Of a DNA stretch of 64,000 nt, positions 18,998 to 27,858 are shown piece after piece. The notes below the pieces were generated by a model. The model did not search any database, was not told where the DNA came from, and saw only the letters and a program-made list of their open reading frames with translations. The DNA is from an uncultured Caulobacterales bacterium (GTDB taxonomy: Bacteria > Pseudomonadota > Alphaproteobacteria > Caulobacterales > Caulobacteraceae), in NCBI GenBank assembly GCA_903900155.1, contig CAIUMD010000086.1, positions 1 to 64,000 on the forward strand. The letters run 5' to 3'. The position numbers and the translations under genes are program-made. Position 1 is the first letter of the stretch; every line of letters begins with the position of its first letter.

Positions 18998-20650
18998 GTG
19001 ACCACCACTAGTGCGGCCAAGGCGCCCTCGACGGTCGCCCGACGCCTTCTTTTCATGGCCTTGACCCTGGCCGCGCCGGCGATCCTGCTGATGGGCGCGC
19101 TGGTGGCCATGCAGTATGGCGAGGGCCAGCGGCGGTTCTCGACCCAGCTGGTGGCCATGACCCGCGCCCTGTCCCTGGCCACCGATCGTCAGATCGGCCA
19201 GGGCCAGAGCGTGCTGCAGGGCCTGGCCGTCTCGCCCGCCCTGGCCCAGGGCGACCTCGACACCTTCGAGAAACAGGCCCGCGAGGCCGTGAAGGGCCGC
19301 GAGGGCTGGATCGTGCTGATGACCATGGATCGTCAGCTGATCAACACCCGCATCCCGCCCGGTCAGCCGACCCCATACGCGCCGGTCACCCCGCAGTCCT
19401 GGGCCGAGATGACTACGGGCAAGTCCAATGTCAGCAACCTGATCCCGCGCCACGGGCTCAGCCCGCTGATCGGCACGAACGTGCCGGTGCTGGTGCGAGG
19501 CAAGCTGCTGGTGCTGGCCTACATGCAGCATCCGGCCGCCTTCCACGCCCTGATGACCGGCCAGGCCTTCCCCGACACCTGGACCGCCAGCATCGTCGAC
19601 CGCAACGCCGCCCTGGTGGCCCGCTCACGCGACCAGGAGAAGATGCTGGGCAAGCACGCCAGCCTCGACATGCGCAAGGCCATGGCCCGCGCCAATGACG
19701 GCGTCGTGCGCACCCACACCCTGGACGGCGTCCAGACCCTGTCGGCCTTCAGCCGCTCGCCCACCTATGGCTGGACCTTCATTGTCGGCGTGCCGCGCGA
19801 GGAGCTGAACCGCGCCGTTCTGAACTCGCTGGGTCCCGCCGTCGCCGGCGCGGCCCTGCTGATCGCCCTGGGCGTCACGGCCGCCCTGGCCTTCGCCCGT
19901 CCCATCTCGCGCGACGTGCGCGGCCTGGTCGCCGAGGCCGAGGCCCTGGCCGCCGGCGCGCCGCTGGACCCCGCCCCCTCGCACCTGCAGGAGATCGCCG
20001 AGGTGCGCGGCTCGCTGCAGGCCGCCGCCGACATCCTGCGCGCCCGCGAGGAAGAAGCCCAGGAGGCGGCCGACCGCCAGCAGCTGATGATCAACGAGCT
20101 GAACCATCGGGTGAAGAACACGCTGGTGGTCGTCCAGTCCCTGGCCCGCCACAGCCTGCGCGAGGGCGGCCCGCAAGGCCTGGCCCAGTTCAACGACCGC
20201 ATCTACGCCCTGGCCCAGGCTCACGACCTCCTGACCCGCCGCAGCTGGGAAGGCGCCGACCTGGGCGAGTTGCTGGCCGAGGCGCTGCAGCCCTATTCCA
20301 CCCAGGTCGGCCTGGACGGTCCGCCCGTCCCCCTCGCGCCCAACGCCGCCGTGGCCCTGGCGATGATCTTCCACGAACTGGCGACCAACGCCTCCAAGTA
20401 CGGCGCCCTGTCCCAGGAGACCGGACGGGTCACCGTCGACTGGCGCCTGGACGGCCGCACCAAGCTGATCATCGAATGGAAGGAGCGTGGCGGCCCGGCC
20501 GTGGCGCCGCCCACCCGCACGGGCTTCGGCTCGCGTCTGATCGCCTCCAGCCTGAAGGGCGACCTGGCCGGCGCGGCCGACTTCGACTACGCGCCCGAGG
20601 GCCTGACCTGCACCCTGGCGATCTTGGCCCCCGCGCGCGGCGCCGCCTGA
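18998..20650 (+). CDS. HWE-family sensor histidine kinase
   Basis: The 550-residue membrane kinase starts at GTG. One N-terminal membrane helix (about 17-37), an extracytoplasmic dCache/CHASE-like domain (40-270), a second helix (about 283-302) and a HAMP-like linker lead to the kinase core. The core has NELNHRVKNTLVVVQSLA (phospho-His), an N box EIFHELATNASKYGAL-type segment, and LIIEWKERGGP, the WxE mark of the HWE/HisKA_2 subclass. HWE kinases in alphaproteobacteria often feed general-stress or light responses. No receiver protein is adjacent, so the partner is unknown. Confidence 0.9.
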   Translation: MTTTSAAKAPSTVARRLLFMALTLAAPAILLMGALVAMQYGEGQRRFSTQLVAMTRALSLATDRQIGQGQSVLQGLAVSPALAQGDLDTFEKQAREAVKGREGWIVLMTMDRQLINTRIPPGQPTPYAPVTPQSWAEMTTGKSNVSNLIPRHGLSPLIGTNVPVLVRGKLLVLAYMQHPAAFHALMTGQAFPDTWTASIVDRNAALVARSRDQEKMLGKHASLDMRKAMARANDGVVRTHTLDGVQTLSAFSRSPTYGWTFIVGVPREELNRAVLNSLGPAVAGAALLIALGVTAALAFARPISRDVRGLVAEAEALAAGAPLDPAPSHLQEIAEVRGSLQAAADILRAREEEAQEAADRQQLMINELNHRVKNTLVVVQSLARHSLREGGPQGLAQFNDRIYALAQAHDLLTRRSWEGADLGELLAEALQPYSTQVGLDGPPVPLAPNAAVALAMIFHELATNASKYGALSQETGRVTVDWRLDGRTKLIIEWKERGGPAVAPPTRTGFGSRLIASSLKGDLAGAADFDYAPEGLTCTLAILAPARGAA

Positions 20651-20738
20651 GCGGGCGGAGCCAAGACCGATCGTCGCAGCGCCCCCTTGTCGCCTTGGCG
20701 AGGCCACGAAGCATCTGCAATAGCTCCATCAGCGTCGC

Positions 20739-20824
20739 GGAGCGTGGCAGCCGAAGGTGTAAGCGGCTTCGGCGCCCGCCACGCTCCACTCTTTTGAATA
20801 GCGAGCCTGTCCATGGACAGGCTC
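20739..20824 (-). repeat. Two-hairpin intergenic repeat, copy 1 (reverse orientation)
   Basis: On the minus strand this reads palindrome A (20803-20824, perfect 22-bp palindrome with arm GAGCCTGTCCA), a 15-bp spacer and palindrome B (20739-20787, arms GGAGCGTGGC and GCCACGCTCC with inner CCGAAG/CTTCGG). The same A-then-B order recurs at 37783-37868, and B alone at 53204-53247. It lies after the histidine-kinase gene. Confidence 0.75.
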
Positions 20825-20840
20825 TGCGGGGATTTGCGTG

Positions 20841-20957
20841 ATGGACCTGACCTTCCTGATCGGAGCCATTCTGGGCTCGGGCCTGTTCATCGTATTCGGC
20901 CGGCCGCCGGCCGAGAAGCTGATCGCCTATGTTCAGGAACGCATGCGCGGCGAATAG
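20841..20957 (+). CDS. Small hypothetical membrane protein (38 residues)
   Basis: The frame encodes MDLTFLIGAILGSGLFIVFG followed by a short charged tail ending ERMRGE. It has one predicted membrane helix (residues 4-19) and good third-position G/C bias. It lies 82 bp before the GlsB-like gene on the same strand, which fits a stress-induced pair of tiny membrane proteins. The ribosome site is weak (GGGGA 9 bases upstream). No family is recognised, and function is unknown. Confidence 0.5.
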   Translation: MDLTFLIGAILGSGLFIVFGRPPAEKLIAYVQERMRGE

Positions 20958-21039
20958 CCGGCGCGGGAACTAACGGGACCATTCGGGACTTGATTGGGCA
21001 AGGCCGCGCAGGGCGGCCGATCGCTCATGGAGTCCTACG

Positions 21040-21297
21040 ATGTCCATTCTCGCCTGGCTTCTTCTGGGCCTGATCGCCGGCTTCATCGCCAGCAAGCTCG
21101 TCAACCGTTCCGGCAGCGGCGTCCTGCTGGATATCGTACTCGGCATCGTCGGCGCGTTCGTCGGCGGCTGGCTGTTCAACCAGTTCGGCAGCGCCGGCGT
21201 GTCCGGCCTCAACCTCTACAGCCTGCTGGTGGCCACCATCGGCGCCGTCGTCATCCTGGCGCTGTACCATCTGATCTTCGGCCGTCGCGCGCTTTAA
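21040..21297 (+). CDS. GlsB/YeaQ/YmgE-family stress-response membrane protein
   Basis: The 85-residue protein has three hydrophobic segments and the family pattern: WLLLGLIAGFIASKLV at the start, then GVLLDIVLGIVGAFVGGWLF, the Gly-rich segment of transglycosylase-associated (YeaQ) proteins. These are small inner-membrane proteins often under general stress control. Their biochemical role is not established. GGAG lies 8 bases before the ATG. Confidence 0.9.
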   Translation: MSILAWLLLGLIAGFIASKLVNRSGSGVLLDIVLGIVGAFVGGWLFNQFGSAGVSGLNLYSLLVATIGAVVILALYHLIFGRRAL

Positions 21298-21310
21298 GCG
21301 CCGAGGGTCC

Positions 21311-21399
21311 GTCCTCGCCCTTCGACAGGCTCAGGGTGAGGACGACTGGAGCGCGGCGCTAGAAAACCTCATCCTGAGCTTGTCGAAGGACGAGGTTTT
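21311..21399. repeat. Pair of inverted REP-like elements (CTTCGACARGCTCAGG family)
   Basis: Two palindromic units, 21311-21343 (GTCCTCGCCCTTCGACAGGC...) and 21363-21399 (inverted, core CCTGAGCTTGTCGAAGGAC), stand head to head between convergent glsB-like and gmk genes. The same paired unit occurs at 38994-39083. Such elements are common between convergent genes in alphaproteobacteria and may end transcription from both sides. Confidence 0.75.
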
Positions 21400-21414
21400 C
21401 GGTCCCGCTGCGCC

Positions 21415-22056
21415 TCAGATATCTTCCTTCAGGAGGTCGCCCACCAGGTTTCCGATCCACGGGTTGCGAGCCCGCTTCAGGCGTTCGGCGTGGTAGATGT
21501 GGGCCAGGTCCGCGTAGGCGCGGTCGAAATCATCATTGAGAATGACGTAGTCGAACTGCTCCCAGGCGGCGACCTCGTCCTTGGCGCGAGACAGGCGGCG
21601 GTGGATCACCTCCTCGCTGTCCTGGCTGCGCGCATGCAGGCGGCGGCTCATCTCGGCCAGAGACGGCGGTAGGATGTAGACCAGCACGCTGTCTTGCCGG
21701 GCCTGGGCATGCACCTTCATGGCGCCCTGGAAGTCGATGTCGAACAATGCGCTCTCGCCCCGCTCCAGCGCGGCCATGATCGGCGGCTTGGGGCTGCCGT
21801 AGAAGTTCCCGTAGACCTCGGCCCACTCCAAGAAGGCGTTCTGGTCGATCATCTCCTGGAACGCGTCGCGCGTCGTGAAGTGATAGTCGCGGCCGTGATG
21901 CTCGCCCGGACGCGGCTCGCGCGTCGTGTAGCTGATCGACAGGTGCAGGTCGTTGTGGTCGGCCACCAGGCGGCGGGTCAGCGAGGTCTTGCCGACGCCC
22001 GAGGGGGCGACGACCATCAGCAGAAGACCGCGATGGGGATGATGGGGCTTATTCAA
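21415..22056 (-). CDS. gmk: Guanylate kinase
   Basis: The 213-residue enzyme phosphorylates GMP to GDP. The P-loop APSGVGKTSL lies near residue 20, and the GMP-binding region SYTTREPRPGEHHGRDYHF and the block FLEWAEVYGNFYGSP follow. It begins inside the last codons of the yicC-like gene (8-bp overlap), a pairing common in bacteria. It is the last gene of the minus-strand run from fabF, or of a yicC-gmk unit within it. Confidence 0.96.
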   Translation of the reverse strand: MNKPHHPHRGLLLMVVAPSGVGKTSLTRRLVADHNDLHLSISYTTREPRPGEHHGRDYHFTTRDAFQEMIDQNAFLEWAEVYGNFYGSPKPPIMAALERGESALFDIDFQGAMKVHAQARQDSVLVYILPPSLAEMSRRLHARSQDSEEVIHRRLSRAKDEVAAWEQFDYVILNDDFDRAYADLAHIYHAERLKRARNPWIGNLVGDLLKEDI

Positions 22057-22930
22057 CGTTCTGGACCTGCTCGCGGAACTGCTCGATCACGGCCTTCAGC
22101 TCCAGACCGATCGCGGTCAGGGCTGTCAAGGCCGATTTCGAGCAGAGGGTATTGGATTCTCGCATGAATTCCTGGGAGAGGAAGTCGAGCCGACGGCCCG
22201 ACGCGCCCTCGCCCGACAGCAGACCGCGCGCGGCCACGACGTGGCTGGCCAGGCGGTCGAGCTCCTCGCGCACATCGGCCTTCACGGCCTGGGCGGCCGC
22301 TTCCTGGATGATGCGCTCCTCGCTGGCGGCGTCGCCGACCAGCTCGGCCATGCGACGGGCGAAGCGTTCCTTCAGCACGGCCGGCTGGCCGGCGGCCTCG
22401 CGCTCGGCGTCGGCGGTCAGGGCCTCGATACGGTCAACCAGGCCGTTCAGGACGGGATCGAGGGCCGCGCCCTCCTCCATCCGAGCGGTCTTCAGGCCAT
22501 CCAGCGCCTGGCCGATCGAGGCGGCCATGGCGGCCTCGACGGCGGCGCGGGTCTCGGCGTCGTCCTCGTCCTCGCGGGCTTCGATGACGCCCTTCAGGGC
22601 CAGCAGGCCGTCCAGGGTCGGCTTGGCGACCATGCCGGTCGCGACATAGGGGTCGCCGGCCCGCAGGTAACGCTCCAGGGTCGCGACATTGACCTGGGTT
22701 TCACCGGAGGTCTCGGCGCGCTTGGCCTGGACGTTGACGGTCAACTGGCCGCGCTGAAAGCGGCCTTGCGAGCCTTCACGCGCCGCGCGCTCCAGGCTCT
22801 CGAAGCCGGGCGGACCGCGAAAACGGGTCTCGAGGTTGCGGCCGTTGACGCTGCGCGCCTCGACCGCCCAGGTCCAGGCCCCGTGGGCGCCCTCGACCCG
22901 GGCGAAGCCCGTCATCCCCGAGATCGGCAT
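22049..22930 (-). CDS. YicC-family endoribonuclease-like protein
   Basis: The 293-residue product begins MPISGMTGFARVEG (the conserved SMTGFxR opening of YicC) and ends with the DUF1732-type C-terminal block: KADVREELDRLASH, GRRLDFLSQEFMRESNTLCSK and IEQFREQVQNVE. YicC proteins are a recently recognised endoribonuclease family. The start at 22930 lies 4 bp after the mltG stop. The frame is open further into mltG, but that part is shadow sequence. Confidence 0.93.
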   Translation of the reverse strand: MPISGMTGFARVEGAHGAWTWAVEARSVNGRNLETRFRGPPGFESLERAAREGSQGRFQRGQLTVNVQAKRAETSGETQVNVATLERYLRAGDPYVATGMVAKPTLDGLLALKGVIEAREDEDDAETRAAVEAAMAASIGQALDGLKTARMEEGAALDPVLNGLVDRIEALTADAEREAAGQPAVLKERFARRMAELVGDAASEERIIQEAAAQAVKADVREELDRLASHVVAARGLLSGEGASGRRLDFLSQEFMRESNTLCSKSALTALTAIGLELKAVIEQFREQVQNVE

Positions 22931-22934
22931 GGCC

Positions 22935-24053
22935 CTAGTTCCCCGCCGGCTTGGCCGGGACCAGGGGGACGTCGTCGTCCGCGCGGTCGCGTTCGATCTG
23001 GCGCCACTTGGCCACGTTGGCGTTGTGCTGCTCAAGCGTCGAGGCGAACACGTGGCCGCCCGTGCCGTCGGCGACGAAATAGAGGTCGTTGGTCTTGGCC
23101 GGGTTCAGGGCCGCCGCCAGGGCCGCACGGCCCGGATTGGCGATCGGCGTCGGCGGCAGGCCGGTGATCTTGTAGGTGTTGTAGGGCGTGAACGCGTCCA
23201 GTTCCGAGCGGCGGAGGCCACGGCCCAGCGGGCGACCGCGCGTGATGCCGTAGATCACGGTCGGGTCGGTATCCAGGCGCATGCCGGTGCGCAGGCGGTT
23301 GACGAACACGGCCGCCACCCGCGGGCGCTCGCCCTTCACGCCCGTCTCCTTCTCGACGATCGAGGCCATGATCACGGCCTCTTCCTTCGACTGATACGGC
23401 AGGCCGGACTGGCGGGTGGCCCACAGCTTGTTCAGCAGGATGTCGCGGTCGTCCATCATGCGCTTGAGCACGGCGGCGCGATCTTCCCCGCGCTGGACCT
23501 CGTAGGTCTCGGGCAGGATGGCGCCTTCGGGCGGGGTCGCGGCGCTGCCGACCAGGACGTCCGAAGCGCTGAGAATGTCCATGACCATGTCCGAGGTGCG
23601 CCCCTCGGGGATAGTGATCCAGTGGCGCACGATGCGCCCCTTGCGGATGGCGTCCAGCACCTGGGCCATCGAGGCGCGGTCGGCGAACTCGTACTCGCCC
23701 GCTTTCAGCGCGCGGGCCGCGCCCGTCAGCTTGGCGGCGGTCATGAAGATCGATTCCGAGCGGATCACGCCGCCCTGCTCCAGCGCCGCGGCGATCTCGG
23801 GCAGGCTGGCGCCCTTGCGCAGGATGACGGTCGTCTTGTCGCCGGTCTTCTCGGCCGGGCCGGGACCGTTATAGACGAAGGCCGCCCCCAGGATGGCGAC
23901 CATCCCGATGACGACCAGGGTCGTAAAGGCGCCGAACAGGGCGCGGATCAGCCGCCGCCCCACCGAGACGGTCTCCCGACGCGAGCTCTTGGCCCTCCCC
24001 TTCAAGGAAGAGCTGGTGGGCGCTTTGCGGGGGGGCGACGGCTTTTTGCTCAC
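22935..24053 (-). CDS. mltG: Endolytic murein transglycosylase
   Basis: The 372-residue protein has a basic cytosolic N-terminus, one membrane helix (about 35-58) and a YceG-like periplasmic domain. The catalytic Glu lies in MASIVEKETGV. DTDPTVIYGITRGR and the C-terminal NPGRAALAAALNPAKTNDLYFVADG are the other family blocks. MltG cuts nascent glycan strands and sets their length. The gene overlaps fabF by 4 bp, as in many alphaproteobacteria. Confidence 0.95.
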   Translation of the reverse strand: MSKKPSPPRKAPTSSSLKGRAKSSRRETVSVGRRLIRALFGAFTTLVVIGMVAILGAAFVYNGPGPAEKTGDKTTVILRKGASLPEIAAALEQGGVIRSESIFMTAAKLTGAARALKAGEYEFADRASMAQVLDAIRKGRIVRHWITIPEGRTSDMVMDILSASDVLVGSAATPPEGAILPETYEVQRGEDRAAVLKRMMDDRDILLNKLWATRQSGLPYQSKEEAVIMASIVEKETGVKGERPRVAAVFVNRLRTGMRLDTDPTVIYGITRGRPLGRGLRRSELDAFTPYNTYKITGLPPTPIANPGRAALAAALNPAKTNDLYFVADGTGGHVFASTLEQHNANVAKWRQIERDRADDDVPLVPAKPAGN

Positions 24054-25330
24054 GAGACCTTCTTGAACACGACGGTGGCGTTGGTGCCGCCAAAGCCGAA
24101 GCTGTTGGACACGGCCACGTCGATCTTCATCGGCACGGCCTTGTTCGGCGCCAGGTTCATGGCGACGTTCACGTCCGGATTGTCGAGGTTGATCGTCGGC
24201 GGGGCGATCTGGTCGCGGATCGCCAGGATCGAGAAGATCCCTTCGATCGCGCCGGCGGCGCCCAGCAGGTGGCCGGTCATCGACTTGGTCGACGACATGA
24301 CGACGTTCTTGGCGTGGTCGCCCAGGAAGCGCTCGACGGCGCCGGCTTCCAGGCCGTCGGCCATGGTCGAGGTGCCGTGGGCGTTGACGTAGTCGATGTC
24401 TTCAGGCTTCAGGCCCGCGTCCTTCATCGCCGCCGCCAGGGCGCGGCCGCCGCCTTCGCCGTCTTCCGACGGGGCGGTGATGTGGTGAGCGTCGCCCGAC
24501 AGGCCATAGCCGACCACTTCGGCGTAGATCTTGGCGCCGCGGGCCTTGGCGTGCTCGTACTCTTCCAGGACCAGGGCGCCGGCGCCCTCGCCCATCACGA
24601 AGCCGTCGCGATCCTTGTCATACGGCCGCGAGGCCTTTTCCGGGGTGTCGTTCCACTCGGTGGAGACGGCGCGGCAGGCGATGAACCCTGCGATGCCGAC
24701 CTTGCAGACGGCCGCTTCGGCGCCGCCGGCCACCATCACGTCGGCGTCGCCGTACTTGATCAGGCGCATGGCGTCGCCGATGGCGTGGGCGCCCGTGGCG
24801 CAGGCCGTCACGACCGCGTGGTTGGGACCCTTGAAGCCGTACTTGATCGAGACCTGGCCCGAGATCAGGTTGATCAGGGCCGAGGAGATGAAGAACGGGC
24901 TGACGCGACGGGGGCCCTTGGCCTCAAGCTCCAGCGCGGTGTCGGCGATCGTCGACAGGCCGCCGATGCCCGAACCCAGAATGACGCCCGTGCGCCACTT
25001 GTCCTCGTCGGTCTCGGGAACCCAGCCCGAATCCTTGATGGCTTCGTCCGCGGCGGCGATGCCGTAGAGAATGAAATCGTCCACGCGTTTCTGGTCGCGC
25101 GGGCTCATGGTCTGGTCGGGATCGAAGCTGCCCTCGACGTCCGGGCCGCCGCCGCCGCGTCCATCGACCCGCGGAACCTCGCAGGCGACCTTGCAGGCAT
25201 AGTCGGTCGGATCGAAGGCCGTGATGCGGTTGGCGCCGGACTTGCCGGCCAGAATGTTCTTCCAGGTAACGTCAACGCCCTGGCCCAGAGGGGTCAGCAG
25301 GCCGATACCCGTGACGACGACTCTACGCAT
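24050..25330 (-). CDS. fabF: Beta-ketoacyl-ACP synthase II
   Basis: The 426-residue condensing enzyme extends acyl chains with malonyl-ACP. Catalytic Cys is in VTACATGAHAIGDA, and the two active-site His are in NAHGTSTMADG and KSMTGHLLGAAG. FGFGGTNATVVF closes the thiolase fold. A Gly-rich insert near residues 58-70 slightly lengthens the N-terminal part compared with E. coli FabF (about 413 residues). It follows acpP in the fabD-fabG-acpP-fabF order on the minus strand and overlaps mltG. Confidence 0.96.
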   Translation of the reverse strand: MRRVVVTGIGLLTPLGQGVDVTWKNILAGKSGANRITAFDPTDYACKVACEVPRVDGRGGGGPDVEGSFDPDQTMSPRDQKRVDDFILYGIAAADEAIKDSGWVPETDEDKWRTGVILGSGIGGLSTIADTALELEAKGPRRVSPFFISSALINLISGQVSIKYGFKGPNHAVVTACATGAHAIGDAMRLIKYGDADVMVAGGAEAAVCKVGIAGFIACRAVSTEWNDTPEKASRPYDKDRDGFVMGEGAGALVLEEYEHAKARGAKIYAEVVGYGLSGDAHHITAPSEDGEGGGRALAAAMKDAGLKPEDIDYVNAHGTSTMADGLEAGAVERFLGDHAKNVVMSSTKSMTGHLLGAAGAIEGIFSILAIRDQIAPPTINLDNPDVNVAMNLAPNKAVPMKIDVAVSNSFGFGGTNATVVFKKVS

Positions 25331-25432
25331 GGATCACTCCCAAACCTTCGATGCGGGACGCGGGATGTGGGGAGGACCCCGAACCTACGCCACTCGCGAA
25401 TCCCCATTCCTGGAGATTCTGGGCCTCAAACG

Positions 25433-25477
25433 AAAACCGCCGCGCGCACGATGGCAAGAGCCCGTGCGACGCGGCGG
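25433..25477 (-). terminator. Rho-independent terminator after acpP
   Basis: Reading the minus strand, CCGCCGCGTCGCACG and CGTGCGCGCGGCGG form a GC-rich stem with a 12-base loop, followed by TTTTCG. It lies between acpP and fabF, so part of the abundant acpP transcript probably ends here. Confidence 0.7.
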
Positions 25478-25505
25478 CAGGTCCGACTAGCGAACTCGAA
25501 CCTAA

Positions 25506-25742
25506 TTAGGCGGTCTTTTCCGTGATGAACTTCACGGCGTCGCCAACCGTTTGGATGTGCTCGGCGGCGTCGTCCGGAATTTCGATGTCGAACTCTTCTT
25601 CGAACGCCATCACCAGCTCGACGTTGTCGAGGCTGTCGGCGCCCAGGTCGTCGATGAAGGAAGCCTTCTCGGTGACCTTCTCGGGATCGGCATCCAGGTG
25701 TTCGATGACGATCTTACGCACGCGCTCGAGAATGTCGGACAT
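25506..25742 (-). CDS. acpP: Acyl carrier protein
   Basis: The 78-residue acidic helical protein carries the phosphopantetheine Ser in [20 protein letters not shown] (near residue 36). It is the acyl shuttle for the Fab enzymes encoded on both sides. Length and sequence are typical. Confidence 0.97.
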   Translation of the reverse strand: MSDILERVRKIVIEHLDADPEKVTEKASFIDDLGADSLDNVELVMAFEEEFDIEIPDDAAEHIQTVGDAVKFITEKTA

Positions 25743-25880
25743 TCTGTTAGTCCCTCGTTGAGAAAATTTCGGCCCATGAACAGCGAGGGTCTAGCCGCGC
25801 TATTCGCAGGAATTGTCGGGCTCCGCCTATCACGTTCCTTTTCGGCTTGCTAGCGGCAGACCGAAGAAGGAACAGCGGTT

Positions 25881-26621
25881 CTAGATCATGGCCATGCCGC
25901 CGTTGACGTGCAAGGTCTGGCCGGTGACGTAACCGGCTTGGTCGCTGGCCAGGAAAACGCACGCGGCGGCGATATCGCTCCCCTCGCCCAGCTTGCCGGC
26001 GGGAATCGTCGACAGGATGCCGGCCTTCTGGGTTTCGTTCAGGGCGTCGGTCATCGGGCTGGCGATGAAGCCGGGGGCTACGCAATTGACCGTCACGCCA
26101 CGGCTGGCCAGTTCCTGGGCCAAGGCCTTGGAAAAGCCGATCATGCCGGCCTTTGAGGCCGCGTAGTTGGTCTGGCCGGGGTTGCCGGTCACGCCCACCA
26201 CCGAGGTGATGCCGATGATACGGCCGGCGCGGCGCTTCATCATGCCCTTGGCGGCCGCGCGGGCCAGGCGGAAATAGCCTTCCAGGTTCACCTTGATGAC
26301 GGTGTCCCAGTCCTCGTCCTTCATGCGGACGATCAGGCCGTCGCGGGTGACGCCGGCATTGGCGATGACGATGTCCAGCGGGGCGCCGGCGGCTTCCTCG
26401 GCCTTGGCGACCAAGCCGTCGACGGCCTCGGCGTCCGAGAGATTCGCGGCCACGAACGAGACGCGCTCGCCGAACTGGGCCGCCAGGTCCTGCAGAGCTG
26501 ATTCGCGGGTGCCCGAGAGCACGACGTGAGCGCCTTGCGCGTGCAAGGCCTTGGCGATGGCGCCGCCGATGCCGCCGGTGGCGCCGGTGACGAGAGCGGT
26601 CTTGCCGGTCAGATCGAACAT
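25881..26621 (-). CDS. fabG: 3-oxoacyl-ACP reductase
   Basis: The 246-residue SDR enzyme reduces beta-ketoacyl-ACP with NADPH. The cofactor motif is VTGATGGIGGAIA, NAGVTRD is the structural motif, the catalytic Ser is in ITSVVGVTGN, and the YAASKAG Tyr/Lys pair follows. The C-terminal end YVTGQTLHVNGGMAMI is typical of FabG. Position between fabD and acpP supports the assignment over other SDRs. Confidence 0.96.
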   Translation of the reverse strand: MFDLTGKTALVTGATGGIGGAIAKALHAQGAHVVLSGTRESALQDLAAQFGERVSFVAANLSDAEAVDGLVAKAEEAAGAPLDIVIANAGVTRDGLIVRMKDEDWDTVIKVNLEGYFRLARAAAKGMMKRRAGRIIGITSVVGVTGNPGQTNYAASKAGMIGFSKALAQELASRGVTVNCVAPGFIASPMTDALNETQKAGILSTIPAGKLGEGSDIAAACVFLASDQAGYVTGQTLHVNGGMAMI

Positions 26622-26638
26622 TTGGGTTCTCTCCCAGT

Positions 26639-26729
26639 TGTCACCCCGACCGCAGAGCCGGGATCGCCGGAAACGCCGGCGCTTGTTGCGTTCCCGGCTC
26701 TGCGCGCTTCGCGCTTGACCGGGATGACA
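26639..26729. repeat. Long inverted repeat between fabG and fabD
   Basis: TGTCACCCCGACCGCAGAGC near 26639 is matched in reverse by GCTCTGCG...TTGACCGGGATGACA ending at 26729, with a GGATCGCCGG/CCGGCG inner hairpin. This matches a REP-like family (GTCATCCCGGTCAAGCGC core) seen widely in alphaproteobacteria. Within an operon it may shape the mRNA between two fab genes. Confidence 0.6.
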
Positions 26730-26733
26730 GTTT

Positions 26734-27678
26734 CTAAAGCGAGGCCGCGAAGGCTTCGAGATCAGCGGGCGTGTTCAGCGGGGTCGCCTCGGCGTCCGGG
26801 GCGATGCGCTTGGCCATGCCCGACAGCACCTTGCCGGCGCCGGCCTCGGCGAAACGCGTGACGCAGCCGTCTGCAGCCAGCCAAGTCATGCTCTCGCGCC
26901 AGCGGACGCGGCCGGTGACCTGCTCGACCAGCAGCTTGCGGATGACGTCCGGGTCGTGGACCGGGGCGGCGGTGATGTTGGCGACCAGCGGGGTGCGCGG
27001 CGCGATGATGGTGGTCTTGGCCAAAGCCTCGGCCATCTCGTCGGCGGCCGGCTGCATCAGCGGGCAGTGGAACGGCGCGGACACGTTCAGCGGAATCGCC
27101 CGCGCGCCCAGCTCCTTGGCCTTCTCGATGGCCTTGTCGACCGCGGCCTTGGCGCCCGAGATCACGACATTGCCGTTGTTGTTGTCGTTGGCCACGACGC
27201 AGACGCCGACTTCCGAACCGGCCAGGGCCGCGGCTTCGGCCAAAGCGAGATCGGTCTTCGGGCCGATGAGCGACGCCATGGCGCCCTCACCCACCGGCAC
27301 GGCGCGCTGCATGGCCTGGCCGCGCAGCTTCAGCAGGCGCGCGGTGTCGGCCAGGCTGATGGCGCCGGCGGCCGCCAGGGCCGAGTACTCACCCAGGCTG
27401 TGACCGGCGACGAAGGCGGCGCGGTCGACGCCGACGCCGAATTCCTTCTCCAGGGTGCGGGTCACGGCCAGCGAGACGGCCATCAGGGCCGGCTGGGCGT
27501 TCTCGGTCAGGGTCAGGTCGCCTTCGGGACCTTCCTTCATCAGGGAAAACAGCTTCTGGCCCAGGGCGTCGTCGACCTCCTGGAACACCTCGCGGGCGCT
27601 GGCGAAGGCCTCGGCGAGATCGACGCCCATGCCGACCGACTGGCTGCCCTGGCCCGGGAAAATGAAGGCGATGCTCAT
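26734..27678 (-). CDS. fabD: Malonyl-CoA:ACP transacylase
   Basis: From MSIAFIFPGQGSQSVGMG the enzyme has 314 residues. The active-site Ser is in GHSLGEYSAL, the Arg and Gln follow in family positions, and the catalytic His lies in APFHCPLMQPAADEM. It loads malonate onto ACP. It is the first gene of the minus-strand fab cluster. The frame stays open upstream on the minus strand, but that extension lies opposite the peroxiredoxin gene and is a shadow. Confidence 0.96.
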   Translation of the reverse strand: MSIAFIFPGQGSQSVGMGVDLAEAFASAREVFQEVDDALGQKLFSLMKEGPEGDLTLTENAQPALMAVSLAVTRTLEKEFGVGVDRAAFVAGHSLGEYSALAAAGAISLADTARLLKLRGQAMQRAVPVGEGAMASLIGPKTDLALAEAAALAGSEVGVCVVANDNNNGNVVISGAKAAVDKAIEKAKELGARAIPLNVSAPFHCPLMQPAADEMAEALAKTTIIAPRTPLVANITAAPVHDPDVIRKLLVEQVTGRVRWRESMTWLAADGCVTRFAEAGAGKVLSGMAKRIAPDAEATPLNTPADLEAFAASL

Positions 27679-27858
27679 GATGGCCCGCTCCGTCTTTTGT
27701 AGATTCAAGGGCCGGAGGGTTAGGGGAAAGCCCCCTCCCCGGCAAGTGCGACGGCGTTCTGCTAGCTGGACCTTGAGCTGTCTTGCTTTCCTGGCCGGGT
27801 GGTTCAAATCTGCTGCCGCGCCGGCTGCGGACCGCCGCTGGATGTTTGGAGTCCTCCC

